Assembly: GCA_017459315.1 (NCBI GenBank)
Contig: JAFUDD010000457.1
Location: forward strand, 1 to 12,090
Origin: Clostridia bacterium
GTDB taxonomy: Bacteria; Bacillota_A; Clostridia; Christensenellales; CAG-138
Length of the DNA stretch: 12,090 nucleotides
Direction of reading: 5' to 3'
In this document: piece after piece, positions 1-5,843 of the stretch
Layout: each line of letters opens with the position of its first letter
Numbering within the stretch: the stretch's first letter is position 1
The notes under the pieces: generated by a model
What the model was told of the DNA's origin: nothing
Databases searched by the model: none
The model's input: only the letters and a program-made list of their open reading frames with translations
Made by a program: the position numbers and the translations under genes

Positions 1-107
1 GAACAGAGGAACGGTGTCGGAAAAGATACAGGCAGGTTCTGCCGAAAAAGTCTCTTTTTGCAAGGGCAGCCGGCGGAATTGCCGGCGGCGGATCATGATA
101 CAGAATA

Positions 108-136
108 ACTATATTATAAAATAATTCTACTGTCAA
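108..136 (-). promoter_or_regulatory. Sigma-A type promoter firing leftward out of the window
   Basis: Read on the minus strand, TTGACA (131-136) is followed after exactly 17 bases by TATAGT (108-113). The -35 box is perfect and the -10 box matches consensus at five of six bases. A perfect TATAAT also occurs at 113-118, but it is only 12 bases from the -35 box, so it is unlikely to be the functional partner. Transcription would start near base 101 and run out of the left edge. The gene it serves is therefore not visible. A 6-bp hairpin (69-86) would lie early in that transcript. Confidence 0.6.
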
Positions 137-218
137 TATACTCCTTTCTCCGTTTTGTCCGGTTTTCACTCGTGCAAAGGCGCCGAAGCGCCTTCGGAAG
201 CCCGTTTGTCGGAAGGAC

Positions 219-248
219 GCGCCGCGCTGCTTTTCGGGGCGGCGCTTT
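219..248 (+). terminator. Possible weak terminator hairpin
   Basis: GCGCCGC (219-225) and GCGGCGC (239-245) form a perfect 7-bp stem with a 13-base loop, followed by TTT. A second small hairpin (183-197, 6-bp stem, 3-base loop) lies just upstream. The T-run is short and no gene ends here in the window, so this may equally be part of an RNA structure or a chance GC-rich repeat. Confidence 0.2.
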
Positions 249-273
249 GTCTGCAAAAGTTTGCGATTCGGGG

Positions 274-302
274 TTGAAAACGACGGATCGCTGTCGTATA
301 AC
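274..302 (+). promoter_or_regulatory. Sigma-A type promoter upstream of structured leader
   Basis: TTGAAA (274-279) and TATAAC (297-302) are separated by exactly 17 bases, and each matches consensus at five of six positions. A start near base 309 would give a leader of about 140 bases before the small ORF at 448. The hairpins at 323-422 and the terminator at 666-699 lie in the same direction, which makes a coherent small transcription unit. No experimental support is available. Confidence 0.55.
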
Positions 303-322
303 AGTTAATAAAACTAACCGAC

Positions 323-422
323 GTCCGGCCCGTCCGTCTTTTCGGGCGGGCAGCGATTCGGACATGCGGATGAAAAGCAGATCTTCCGGCTTCCGCCCGC
401 CGTAAAAAGCGGCTTCGGGCGG
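323..422 (+). ncRNA. Structured RNA leader with alternative hairpins
   Basis: Two hairpins are visible. The first has an outer stem (323-327 with 359-363) and an inner 9-bp stem with one G-U pair (328-336 with 343-351, loop TCTTTT). The second pairs CCGCCCG (393-399) with CGGGCGG (416-422) and has an inner stem 400-402 with 410-412. The 3' strand of hairpin one (343-349) is identical to the 3' strand of hairpin two, so segment 393-399 can pair perfectly with either. This is the 1:2, 3:4 versus 2:3 layout seen in attenuators. The ribosome binding site of the following ORF lies about 15 bases downstream. I do not recognise a known riboswitch class, and GC-rich sequence can produce such pairings by chance. 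Confidence 0.35.
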
Positions 423-447
423 GTCGCACGGAGCATGAGGAGGCATA

Positions 448-510
448 ATGGCAAGAAAGGATTCCAATCATCAGAAGGTATCCATGGATGTTTTTTGTCA
501 TGATGTCTGA
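448..510 (+). CDS. Possible 20-residue peptide or truncated gene start
   Basis: An ATG at 448 is preceded by a perfect AGGAGG (438-443) with a short 4-base spacer. It opens 20 codons, ending in TGA at 508-510. The peptide is polar (begins MARKDSNHQ) with one Cys and no hydrophobic segment, so it is neither a signal peptide nor a membrane peptide. It lies downstream of a good promoter and a structured leader and upstream of a terminator. It could be a regulatory mini-ORF, a small protein, or the remaining 5' end of a gene lost through deletion or element excision. I recognise no family. Confidence 0.35.
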   Translation: MARKDSNHQKVSMDVFCHDV

Positions 511-580
511 AAAGCCTGCTGATATTCTTATTTAACGGATGCAGATCTGCTTGTGGGAGGCAAAGAAGCATCTATCACGG

Positions 581-627
581 TGACTACAATTTGACTACAT
601 AAATGAGCAAATTCCTCCATTTTTGCT
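581..627. repeat. TGACTACA direct repeat next to short inverted repeat
   Basis: TGACTACA occurs at 581-588 and again at 592-599, a period of 11 bases or one helical turn. Seven bases on, AGCAAA (606-611) and TTTGCT (622-627) form a perfect inverted repeat around a 10-base centre. Phased short direct repeats beside an inverted core resemble the arm-type and core sites of tyrosine recombinases. No integrase gene or tRNA is present in the window, so a remnant attachment site is only a suggestion. Short AT-rich repeats also occur by chance. Confidence 0.25.
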
Positions 628-665
628 ATGGAACAGCGAACTTATCAGGAAGCGATTCTTCCCTA

Positions 666-699
666 AAATACTGGGGTATTCCGGTATTTCAGTTTTTTT
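666..699 (+). terminator. Rho-independent terminator, plus strand
   Basis: A continuous 9-bp stem (666-674 with 681-689, one T-G wobble) closes a 6-base loop. It is followed by CAG and seven T residues (693-699). It would end transcription arriving from the promoter at 274-302. The stem is AT-rich at its base, which makes it a moderate rather than strong terminator. Confidence 0.45.
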
Positions 700-804
700 C
701 ATATCCGTTCGGTGCCGCTTCGACTCTGAATACCGGAAGTTCGAGTACGCGGCGTTTCATTCTGTGCCCTCAATCCTAACTATAGACCTTGCGTCAAAAG
801 AATC

Positions 805-847
805 GCCCCGCTTGTCGGTATCGCATCGAAGCACCGATCAGCGGGGC
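805..847 (-). terminator. Terminator of the pyr operon
   Basis: GCCCCGC (805-811) and GCGGGGC (841-847) form a perfect 7-bp outer stem, extended inward by a GTCGGT/ACCGAT-type pairing around a central loop. On the minus strand the stem is followed by GATTCTTTTG. It sits 28 bases beyond the pyrE stop codon, which fits the end of the operon. The AT-rich flank on the other side could allow partial bidirectional activity. Confidence 0.65.
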
Positions 848-874
848 GCTATGTATTTTGAAAGGGTATGGCGG

Positions 875-1510
875 TCAGTTTAGGCTGATCCAGCTTTCAT
901 CTGCGGGATTGTCGCGGAAAGCCAAGAGCGCCGGGATCTGCTCGGCGCGGATATAGCCCGCGCCGGCGGCGACGGTCAGCAGCGTGTCATAATCGGAAGC
1001 CGACACGTTGACAAGATTGTGCTCCGCAAGGCGGTCGGCGGCTTTCTGCATCCCGTAGGTGAAGATCGAGACAATGCCGAGCACCTCGGCGCCGGCGGCG
1101 CGCAGCGCTTCGCATACATCGACGACGCTGCCCGCGGTGGAGATCAAGTCCTCCACGACGACGACCTTGGTGCCGGGGTCGCAGCGGCCCTCGATCTGGT
1201 TCGTGCGGCCGTGATCCTTCGCCGTTGCGCGAACGTAGCCCATCGGGAGCTCGAGAATCGTGGCGACGATGGCGGCATGCGCGATGCCCGCGGTGTTCGT
1301 CCCCATCACGGCCTGACAATCGGGATAGTGGCGGCGGATCAGTTCCGCCAGCGCGTTTTCCACATCGGTGCGCACCGCAATGTCCGACAGCGTCAGGCGA
1401 TTGTCGCAATAGATCGGGGCCTTGATGCCGCTCGCCCATGTGAACGGCGCATCCGGCCGCAGAAAGACGGCTTTGATTTTCAAAAGATCGGCAGCAATTT
1501 CGCGTTTCAT
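875..1510 (-). CDS. pyrE: Orotate phosphoribosyltransferase
   Basis: PyrE transfers the phosphoribosyl group of PRPP to orotate to give OMP, the fifth step of de novo UMP synthesis, in the cytosol. The 211-residue protein has the family's usual length. Visible motifs are the orotate-site segment FTWASGIKAPIYCDNR (residues 23-38), GTNTAGI (70-76), the flexible catalytic loop with R94, K98 and H100 (97-101 reads AKDHG), and the PRPP-binding loop VVVVEDLISTAGS (116-128). The start ATG (1508-1510) overlaps the pyrF stop as ATGA, so translation is probably coupled. It is the last gene of the operon, followed by a terminator. Identification is secure; nothing essential appears to be missing. Confidence 0.96.
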   Translation of the reverse strand: MKREIAADLLKIKAVFLRPDAPFTWASGIKAPIYCDNRLTLSDIAVRTDVENALAELIRRHYPDCQAVMGTNTAGIAHAAIVATILELPMGYVRATAKDHGRTNQIEGRCDPGTKVVVVEDLISTAGSVVDVCEALRAAGAEVLGIVSIFTYGMQKAADRLAEHNLVNVSASDYDTLLTVAAGAGYIRAEQIPALLAFRDNPADESWISLN

Positions 1511-2211
1511 GCAATGCCCTCCGCAAATTCCCGGCTTGCGCGGTGATAGGCCTCGACCGGATCGGCAGCGTCGGTGATCGAACGGCCGACGACGATGAAC
1601 GTGGAGCCGAGCTCATGCGCGAGCGCCGGGGTCGTTACGCGCTTCTGATCGCCCTTGGCGTCATTCGCAAAACGGATGCCGGGCGTGACGGTGATAAAGT
1701 CCGGCCCGCACGCCTTGGCGACCAGCCCCGCTTCGAGCGGCGAGCAAACAACGCCGTCGCAGCCTGCTTCCTTGGCGTTTTGCGCATAGTGACGTACGGT
1801 GTCCTCCATCGTATGGTCGATCCAAAGCTCGCGCCGCATCACGTCCTCGCTCGTGCTCGTCAGCTGTGTGACGGCAAGCAGCAGCGCCTTGGAGCCTTTT
1901 TCGTCGAGCGCGCGGCGGGCGGCCCGCATCATTTCAATCGAACCGGCGGCATGGACGTTCACCATGTCCACGTCCAGCTCAGCCAGCTTCAGCATCGACT
2001 TATAGACCGTATTCGGAATGTCGTGCAGCTTGAGGTCGAGGAAAATGCGGTGTCCGCGCGCCTTGATCTCACGCACGATCGCGGGGCCGTTGCCGTAAAA
2101 CACCTCCATGCCGATCTTTTCGAACGGCTTGACATCGGTAAACTGATCCAAAAAGGTCAGCGCCTTTTTCTGATCCTGAAAATCACATGCGATAATGACT
2201 TCTCCCGTCAT
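1507..2211 (-). CDS. pyrF: Orotidine-5'-phosphate decarboxylase
   Basis: PyrF decarboxylates OMP to UMP, the last step of the pathway, as a cytosolic TIM-barrel dimer. The 234-residue product is of normal length for the bacterial family. The catalytic Asp-Lys-Asp array is visible in FLDLKLHDIPNTV (residues 57-69; D59, K61, D64). The N-terminal substrate Asp is D10 (IIACD), and the phosphate-binding end is TPGIR (176-180) plus VVGRSIT (207-213). The ATG at 2209-2211 is chosen over in-frame upstream codons because a GGGAGGG site lies 7 bases before it and it overlaps the pyrD stop as ATGA. Its own stop overlaps the pyrE start in the same way. Confidence 0.96.
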   Translation of the reverse strand: MTGEVIIACDFQDQKKALTFLDQFTDVKPFEKIGMEVFYGNGPAIVREIKARGHRIFLDLKLHDIPNTVYKSMLKLAELDVDMVNVHAAGSIEMMRAARRALDEKGSKALLLAVTQLTSTSEDVMRRELWIDHTMEDTVRHYAQNAKEAGCDGVVCSPLEAGLVAKACGPDFITVTPGIRFANDAKGDQKRVTTPALAHELGSTFIVVGRSITDAADPVEAYHRASREFAEGIA

Positions 2212-3122
2212 CGGTATGCCCTCCCTGTTAATGCCTGTATGGATGAAACGCCAAGCTGATGGAGCCGCGTTTGTAAATCGTTTTTGATCTTGACGATGCA
2301 CAGCGGGTCGATCAGATTCTGCGTTCCGATCTCGACCGCGCTTGCGCCCGCCGACAGCATCTCGATCACATCGTCCGCCGAAGCGACGCCGCCGCAGCCG
2401 ATGATCGGGATATGCACGTGCGGATAAACCTGATACACGCGGTACAGCGCCATCGGGAAGATACCCGCGCCGCTGACGCCGCCGGTCACATTGGCAAGGA
2501 TCGGCTTGCCTGTGCGCGGATCGAGCCGCATGCCTAAAAAAGTGTTCAACCGCACCAGTCCGTCCGCACCCGCGTCCTCGAGCGCCTTGCACATTTCAAC
2601 AAGATCCGGGCATTGCGGCGTGCATTTGACGTAGACCGGCTTGGTCACGACGCGCTTGACGGCCGTCAAAACCTCGACCGCCGCTTTCGGATCGGTGCCG
2701 AAGCTCATGCCGCCGCCGTGGACGTTCGGGCACGAAATGTTCAGCTCGATCATGCCGACAAGCGGCTCCGGATCGAACCGCGCCGCGCACTTTGCATATT
2801 CCTCCACGGAGAAGCCGCCGACGTTGGCCAGCACCTTGCCGCGATAAATCTTTTCGAGCGCCGGAAAAATCTCGGTCACGACCGCGTCCACGCCGGGGTT
2901 CTGCAGCCCGACCGCATTCAGCATTCCGCCGCCGTATTCCGCAATGCGGGGCAGGGGATTGCCGTTTCGCGGATGCAGCGTCGTCCCCTTGATCGAAAAG
3001 CTCCCGACCTCGTTGATGTCGTAGAAATCCAGATAATCGAACCCGTAGCCGTAGGTGCCGCTTGCGGGAATCAGGGGATTATCGAGCGTGACGCCCGACA
3101 GCGTTACCGTAAGCTCGCCCAT
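2208..3122 (-). CDS. pyrD: Dihydroorotate dehydrogenase B, catalytic subunit
   Basis: This is the FMN-containing catalytic subunit of class 1B dihydroorotate dehydrogenase, which oxidises dihydroorotate to orotate and passes electrons through PyrK to NAD+. The 304-residue length is typical. Visible motifs are GTYGYG (22-27), SIKGTT (43-48), GLQNPG (72-77), and ELNISCPNVHGG (126-137) with the catalytic Cys131. The FMN-binding GGVSGAG (214-220) and IIGCGGV (240-246) are also present. The usual VKLSPN stretch reads VKCTPQC (165-171) and the usual INT reads RLNT (191-194), both unusual. The start at 3122 has GGAGGA six bases upstream; it lies 19 bases inside the end of pyrK. The stop overlaps pyrF. 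Confidence 0.94.
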   Translation of the reverse strand: MGELTVTLSGVTLDNPLIPASGTYGYGFDYLDFYDINEVGSFSIKGTTLHPRNGNPLPRIAEYGGGMLNAVGLQNPGVDAVVTEIFPALEKIYRGKVLANVGGFSVEEYAKCAARFDPEPLVGMIELNISCPNVHGGGMSFGTDPKAAVEVLTAVKRVVTKPVYVKCTPQCPDLVEMCKALEDAGADGLVRLNTFLGMRLDPRTGKPILANVTGGVSGAGIFPMALYRVYQVYPHVHIPIIGCGGVASADDVIEMLSAGASAVEIGTQNLIDPLCIVKIKNDLQTRLHQLGVSSIQALTGRAYR

Positions 3123-3841
3123 AGAATCTCCTCCCGGTCGAACACGGGACCGTCCTTGCAGATGCGGCGCATCCCGCTTTTCATTTCGACGGCACAGCCC
3201 ATGCATGCGCCGAAGCCGCAGCCCATCCGCGCTTCGAGCGAATACTGCCCGCTGCTTTTGAGCACCTTGTCTGCCGCCTGCAGCATCGGCAGCGGCCCGC
3301 ATGCGCAAAACGGCATGGCGTCGAGGTGATGTCGCTGCACAAGCAAGACGGCATTTTCGCCCTCGCTGTCATAACCGTAATAGGCGTGCACCGGCAGCGA
3401 ACGCAGCTCATCCCAGAACAGCGCTTCCTTCGGCGTTTTAAAGCCGAACACGACGGTAACATGCACACCGTTTGCAGCTGCCGTCCGGATCAGTCCCAGC
3501 ATCGGCGCACAGCCGATGCCGCCGCCGAGCACCAACAGTTCGCTGCCCGGTTTGGGAATCGTGAACCCGTTGCCGAGCGGCAGCAGCGCCGAAAGCGTCT
3601 CGCCTTTGTAATCGCGCAGCAGCCGCGTGCCCTTGCCCACGGCGCGGTAAACGACGCGCAATTCATCCCCGTTCGTCTCGCAGATCGACAGCGGGCGGCG
3701 CAGCGGCACGCCGGGAATCGAAAGATTCAAAAACCGGCCGGGCTGCACCGAAACGGGTACGTCGGGGCGCAGCCGCAGCGAATAGGTATCGGGCGCGATT
3801 TCGTCGTGCCCGAGGATTGTGCAAATGGATTCGACCGCCAT
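3104..3841 (-). CDS. pyrK: Dihydroorotate dehydrogenase B, electron-transfer subunit
   Basis: PyrK carries FAD and a [2Fe-2S] cluster and links PyrD to NAD+. The 245-residue protein shows the flavin-binding RRPLSIC (48-54), the dinucleotide-binding LGGGIGCAPM (105-114), FCACGP (178-183), and the cluster cysteines C208, C213, C216 and C228 in the expected Cys-x4-Cys-x2-Cys-x11-Cys spacing. The start at 3841 is the first Met that aligns with the family. It follows the transporter stop codon after only two bases and has no visible Shine-Dalgarno sequence, so it probably depends on ribosomes finishing the transporter gene. It overlaps pyrD by 19 bases, fitting the joint assembly of the two subunits. 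Confidence 0.93.
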   Translation of the reverse strand: MAVESICTILGHDEIAPDTYSLRLRPDVPVSVQPGRFLNLSIPGVPLRRPLSICETNGDELRVVYRAVGKGTRLLRDYKGETLSALLPLGNGFTIPKPGSELLVLGGGIGCAPMLGLIRTAAANGVHVTVVFGFKTPKEALFWDELRSLPVHAYYGYDSEGENAVLLVQRHHLDAMPFCACGPLPMLQAADKVLKSSGQYSLEARMGCGFGACMGCAVEMKSGMRRICKDGPVFDREEILWASLR

Positions 3842-3843
3842 GG

Positions 3844-5181
3844 TTATGCGCGGTACACGGTTTCGTCGAGCGCGTTTTCGCTCTTGGCCACCGCCATGGC
3901 GCACGCGCTGTCGCCGACGACGTTCAGCGCGGTGACAAGCATTTCAATCGGGCGGTTGATCGCAAGGATCAGGCTGTACGCCATCAGCGCCAGTTCGCTG
4001 TCGAATCCGACGCCGGACAGGATCGTGAACAGGATGACCGCGCCCGCGCCCGGAGCGGCGGGAGTGCCGACCGAAGCGATGATCGCCAGGACGCCGATCA
4101 GAAGCAGCGTCGGGAAGCTGAGCTCATAGCCAGCGCAGCCCGCAATGAAGATCGTCGCAATGACCTGCATGATCGCGGTGCCGTCCATGTTGACGGTCAT
4201 GCCGAGCGGCAGGACGAACGAAGCGATTTCCTCATGCACGCCGAGCTCCTCAACGGTGGTTTTCAGGTTCAGCGGCAGCGTTGCGGCGCTCGAGGAGGTC
4301 GAGAAGCCGAACAGCGCGACCTTGCCGATCTTTCTGACAAACGGCAGCGGGTTAAGGCCCGTGAAGATTTTTACGACGAGCGCATAGCCGACGAACAGGA
4401 CGAGCAGCAGCAGCGCCACAGTCAGCAGCACATACGCGATGGCGGGACGCAGGTGCGATACGCCGTAGGCCGCGCAGGTGCGGGTAATCAGGCAGAAGAT
4501 CGCAATCGGGCCGAAGTGATCGACGACAAAGCCGAGCACCTTGTTGATGATTTCGCTGATCTCCTCGCAGAGCTTCGGCAGAACCGTGATTTTTTCCTTC
4601 AGCGCATTCACCGCGAGGCCGACCGCAACGGCGGTCACGACGATCGCGAGCACGCCCCCGTTATTGGACAGCGCGGAAACGAGGTTGTTCGGTACGGCGT
4701 TGAGGATGATCAACAGCGGGTTGCTGCCGGTGTTGCCCGCGCTGCCCGCCATATCGAGCGCCGTGTTGCGGAACGCGCCGAGGTTGAACGCCACCATGCC
4801 GACAATTGCCGCAAGGACGATCGAAACGACGGTCGTGAGTAAAAACATACCGATGGTCTTGGACGAGATGCGGCCGAGCTTTCTCGAATCGGAGATCCGA
4901 AGCATAGCCAGCACAATGCTCGTGAACACCATCGGTACGATAACCAGCTGCAGCGCCTTGACAAAGAGCTGCCCGATCAGGTAGAACAGGCCGATCGCCT
5001 TTTCATTGCCCGCCGCGGAAATATCCGCAAACAACAGATTGTTGATCGTGTTCCATGCCGCCGTGTTGCCCGCTGCGGTCAGCGATTCGCGCAGCGCGAT
5101 CACGCCGAGTCCGCACACCACCGCCGCGACCATCGCGACCAGCATCTTCACCGTCAGCTTTCTTGCCCCTTGCTTTTGCAT
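3844..5181 (-). CDS. SLC1-type dicarboxylate/amino acid:cation symporter
   Basis: A 445-residue inner-membrane symporter of the DAACS (SLC1) family, which import small organic anions or amino acids with Na+ or H+. Family signatures are the serine-rich hairpin 1 STSSSAATLP (294-303), the cation-site NMDGT (331-335), hairpin 2 GTPAAPGAG (372-380) and the transmembrane 8 segment ending ALNVVGD (418-424). Aligned to the archaeal aspartate carrier GltPh, the residues equivalent to D390, D394 and R397 are N409, E413 and V416. T417, N420 and D424 are kept. Loss of the arginine argues against ordinary aspartate or glutamate transport. It is the first gene of the operon with pyrK, pyrD, pyrF and pyrE, so a pyrimidine-related substrate is an attractive inference. 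The ATG at 5181 has GGGAGG 8 bases upstream. Confidence 0.9.
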   Translation of the reverse strand: MQKQGARKLTVKMLVAMVAAVVCGLGVIALRESLTAAGNTAAWNTINNLLFADISAAGNEKAIGLFYLIGQLFVKALQLVIVPMVFTSIVLAMLRISDSRKLGRISSKTIGMFLLTTVVSIVLAAIVGMVAFNLGAFRNTALDMAGSAGNTGSNPLLIILNAVPNNLVSALSNNGGVLAIVVTAVAVGLAVNALKEKITVLPKLCEEISEIINKVLGFVVDHFGPIAIFCLITRTCAAYGVSHLRPAIAYVLLTVALLLLVLFVGYALVVKIFTGLNPLPFVRKIGKVALFGFSTSSSAATLPLNLKTTVEELGVHEEIASFVLPLGMTVNMDGTAIMQVIATIFIAGCAGYELSFPTLLLIGVLAIIASVGTPAAPGAGAVILFTILSGVGFDSELALMAYSLILAINRPIEMLVTALNVVGDSACAMAVAKSENALDETVYRA

Positions 5182-5189
5182 CTGTTTAA

Positions 5190-5195
5190 CCTCCC
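5190..5195 (-). promoter_or_regulatory. Ribosome binding site of the symporter gene
   Basis: GGGAGG on the minus strand lies 8 bases before the ATG at 5181. It sits 12 bases downstream of a stable 13-bp hairpin (5208-5237), so access to it could be influenced by leader folding. Confidence 0.75.
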
Positions 5196-5207
5196 GATAT
5201 AATAGCA

Positions 5208-5313
5208 GCCTTCACAGCGCCGGAGCACCGTGAAGGCAGGATAAACAGACATGGCTCGCGCGCAGCTTTGCGCCGAATCCCGTTATGATCGCCTTCACAG
5301 TATCCCGTACTGT
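5208..5313 (-). promoter_or_regulatory. Operon leader with mutually exclusive hairpins
   Basis: In the transcript, GTGAAGGC occurs at 5298-5291 (a) and 5215-5208 (c), and its complement GCCTTCAC at 5237-5230 (b). Pairing b with c makes a hairpin of about 13 bp, with G-U pairs, closed by a UCCG tetraloop of the stable UNCG type. Pairing a with b instead makes about 10 bp around a loop of roughly 53 bases. Segment a also overlaps a third hairpin, ACAGTA/TACTGT (5297-5313). Such competing structures are typical of leader switches. There is no T-run after the b:c hairpin, so control of translation, RNA stability or a protein operator seems more likely than termination. I find no PyrR-binding consensus (AGAGAGG loop). 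Confidence 0.45.
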
Positions 5314-5335
5314 ATTAAAGTCGCTTTTCGGAATG

Positions 5336-5364
5336 ATTATAAAGACAGATTCCGCGTCTGTCAA
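5336..5364 (-). promoter_or_regulatory. Consensus promoter of the symporter-pyrKDFE operon
   Basis: On the minus strand TTGACA (5359-5364) and TATAAT (5336-5341) are both perfect and separated by exactly 17 bases. Transcription from about 5329 gives a leader of roughly 147 bases before the symporter start. Such a perfect promoter is expected to be strong, which suggests that control, if any, lies downstream in the leader. Confidence 0.85.
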
Positions 5365-5425
5365 GCGAAAATCAGAACTTTGCCGTTTACTTTACGGGAT
5401 TCTTGCGTGCGGTTTACAAACGTAG

Positions 5426-5456
5426 AAATAAAAAATCCGCCCGCAAAGCGGACGGA
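5426..5456 (-). terminator. Rho-independent terminator of the small membrane protein gene
   Basis: On the minus strand TCCGTCCGC and GCGGGCGGA (5448-5456 and 5436-5444) form a 9-bp stem with one G-T pair and a 3-base loop. It is followed by six T residues (5435-5430), then ATTT. It lies just after the stop codon at 5472 and isolates that gene from the pyr operon promoter downstream. Confidence 0.85.
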
Positions 5457-5471
5457 TCAAAACGAAAGGGT

Positions 5472-5753
5472 TCAGCCGTTAAGTCCCTGTACGACGCCGG
5501 CGATGAACGAAATCACATACAGCACCGTCACGACGATCGAGACGATCAGACCGATCTTCTGCAGAATGTTCGCCGCCTTCACCATGCCGCCGGTTGCGCC
5601 TGCCGCTGTGGCCTTTTTATTCTTGCCGCCCGCGATCAGCGAAAAGATCAGACCGAGAATACCGGAGCCGGAAAAAGCTGTGCCGAGAATGCTGAAAATT
5701 AAACCGCTTTTTGCAAGACCCTGCTGTTCCGCAGTATTTTGAACCTGTTCCAT
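5472..5753 (-). CDS. Small membrane protein with two hydrophobic segments
   Basis: A 93-residue protein of unknown function. It starts with a short polar N-terminus rich in Gln and Glu. A Gly-rich hydrophobic stretch follows (about 17-41, containing GSGILGLIFSLIAGG), then a Lys-rich hydrophilic loop (KNKK, 44-47), and a second hydrophobic helix (about 67-90). The layout predicts two membrane crossings with the loop probably cytoplasmic. The start at 5753 has a perfect AGGAGG 7 bases upstream. The gene has its own promoter and terminator and is therefore an independent unit. It resembles the many small two-helix membrane proteins annotated only as domains of unknown function in Firmicutes; I cannot name a family with certainty. 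Confidence 0.8.
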   Translation of the reverse strand: MEQVQNTAEQQGLAKSGLIFSILGTAFSGSGILGLIFSLIAGGKNKKATAAGATGGMVKAANILQKIGLIVSIVVTVLYVISFIAGVVQGLNG

Positions 5754-5784
5754 ACTATACCTCCTATGGTTTGTTCGTTATAAA

Positions 5785-5814
5785 AGTATAACATATTGAT
5801 ATAACGCTTGTCAA
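5785..5814 (-). promoter_or_regulatory. Promoter of the small membrane protein gene
   Basis: On the minus strand TTGACA (5809-5814) is followed after 18 bases by TATACT (5785-5790), which matches the -10 consensus at five of six bases. It begins 30 bases after the end of the upstream gene pair. No convincing terminator separates the two units; only a 4-bp hairpin is visible. Confidence 0.7.
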
Positions 5815-5843
5815 TAACTGCGCCGTAAATGGCGGCTTCTTGC

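Larger units (their letters stand above)
1..447. other. Non-coding region with several GC-rich hairpins
   Basis: I see no convincing protein gene here. The frames that are open lack ribosome binding sites and overlap each other. On the minus strand an ATG at 94-96 opens a frame that stays open to the left edge (32 codons), but it has no Shine-Dalgarno sequence and lies only a few bases from the predicted transcription start, so I do not call it. The stretch contains short perfect inverted repeats: GCCGGC at 69-74 and 81-86, CCGAAG at 183-188 with CTTCGG at 192-197, and GCGCCGC at 219-225 with GCGGCGC at 239-245 followed by TTT. It also holds a leftward promoter and a rightward promoter with a structured leader, listed separately. 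Confidence 0.6.
511..874. other. Non-coding stretch between mini-ORF and pyrE
   Basis: No coding gene is evident in this 364-base stretch. The single open frame of note (623-883, plus strand) lacks a ribosome binding site and runs through a terminator. What can be seen is a 10-base palindrome GCAGATCTGC (541-550), an 11-base-period direct repeat (581-599), an inverted repeat (606-627), a plus-strand terminator (666-699) and the terminator of the pyr operon (805-847). Base composition is more AT-rich than in the flanking genes. Confidence 0.6.

Noticed and set aside
623..883. Open frame of 86 codons on the plus strand
   Set aside because: It lacks a ribosome binding site, includes two terminator structures and ends antisense to pyrE.
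1543..2259. Long open frame on the plus strand opposite pyrF
   Set aside because: It is the mirror of a real gene in GC-biased codons; it has no ribosome binding site and its product has no recognisable motif. The same holds for 2613-3329, 3326-4129 and 3817-4842.
5182..5335. PyrR-type attenuator in the pyr leader
   Set aside because: I found no AGAGAGG-containing binding loop and no terminator with a T-run between the promoter and the symporter start.
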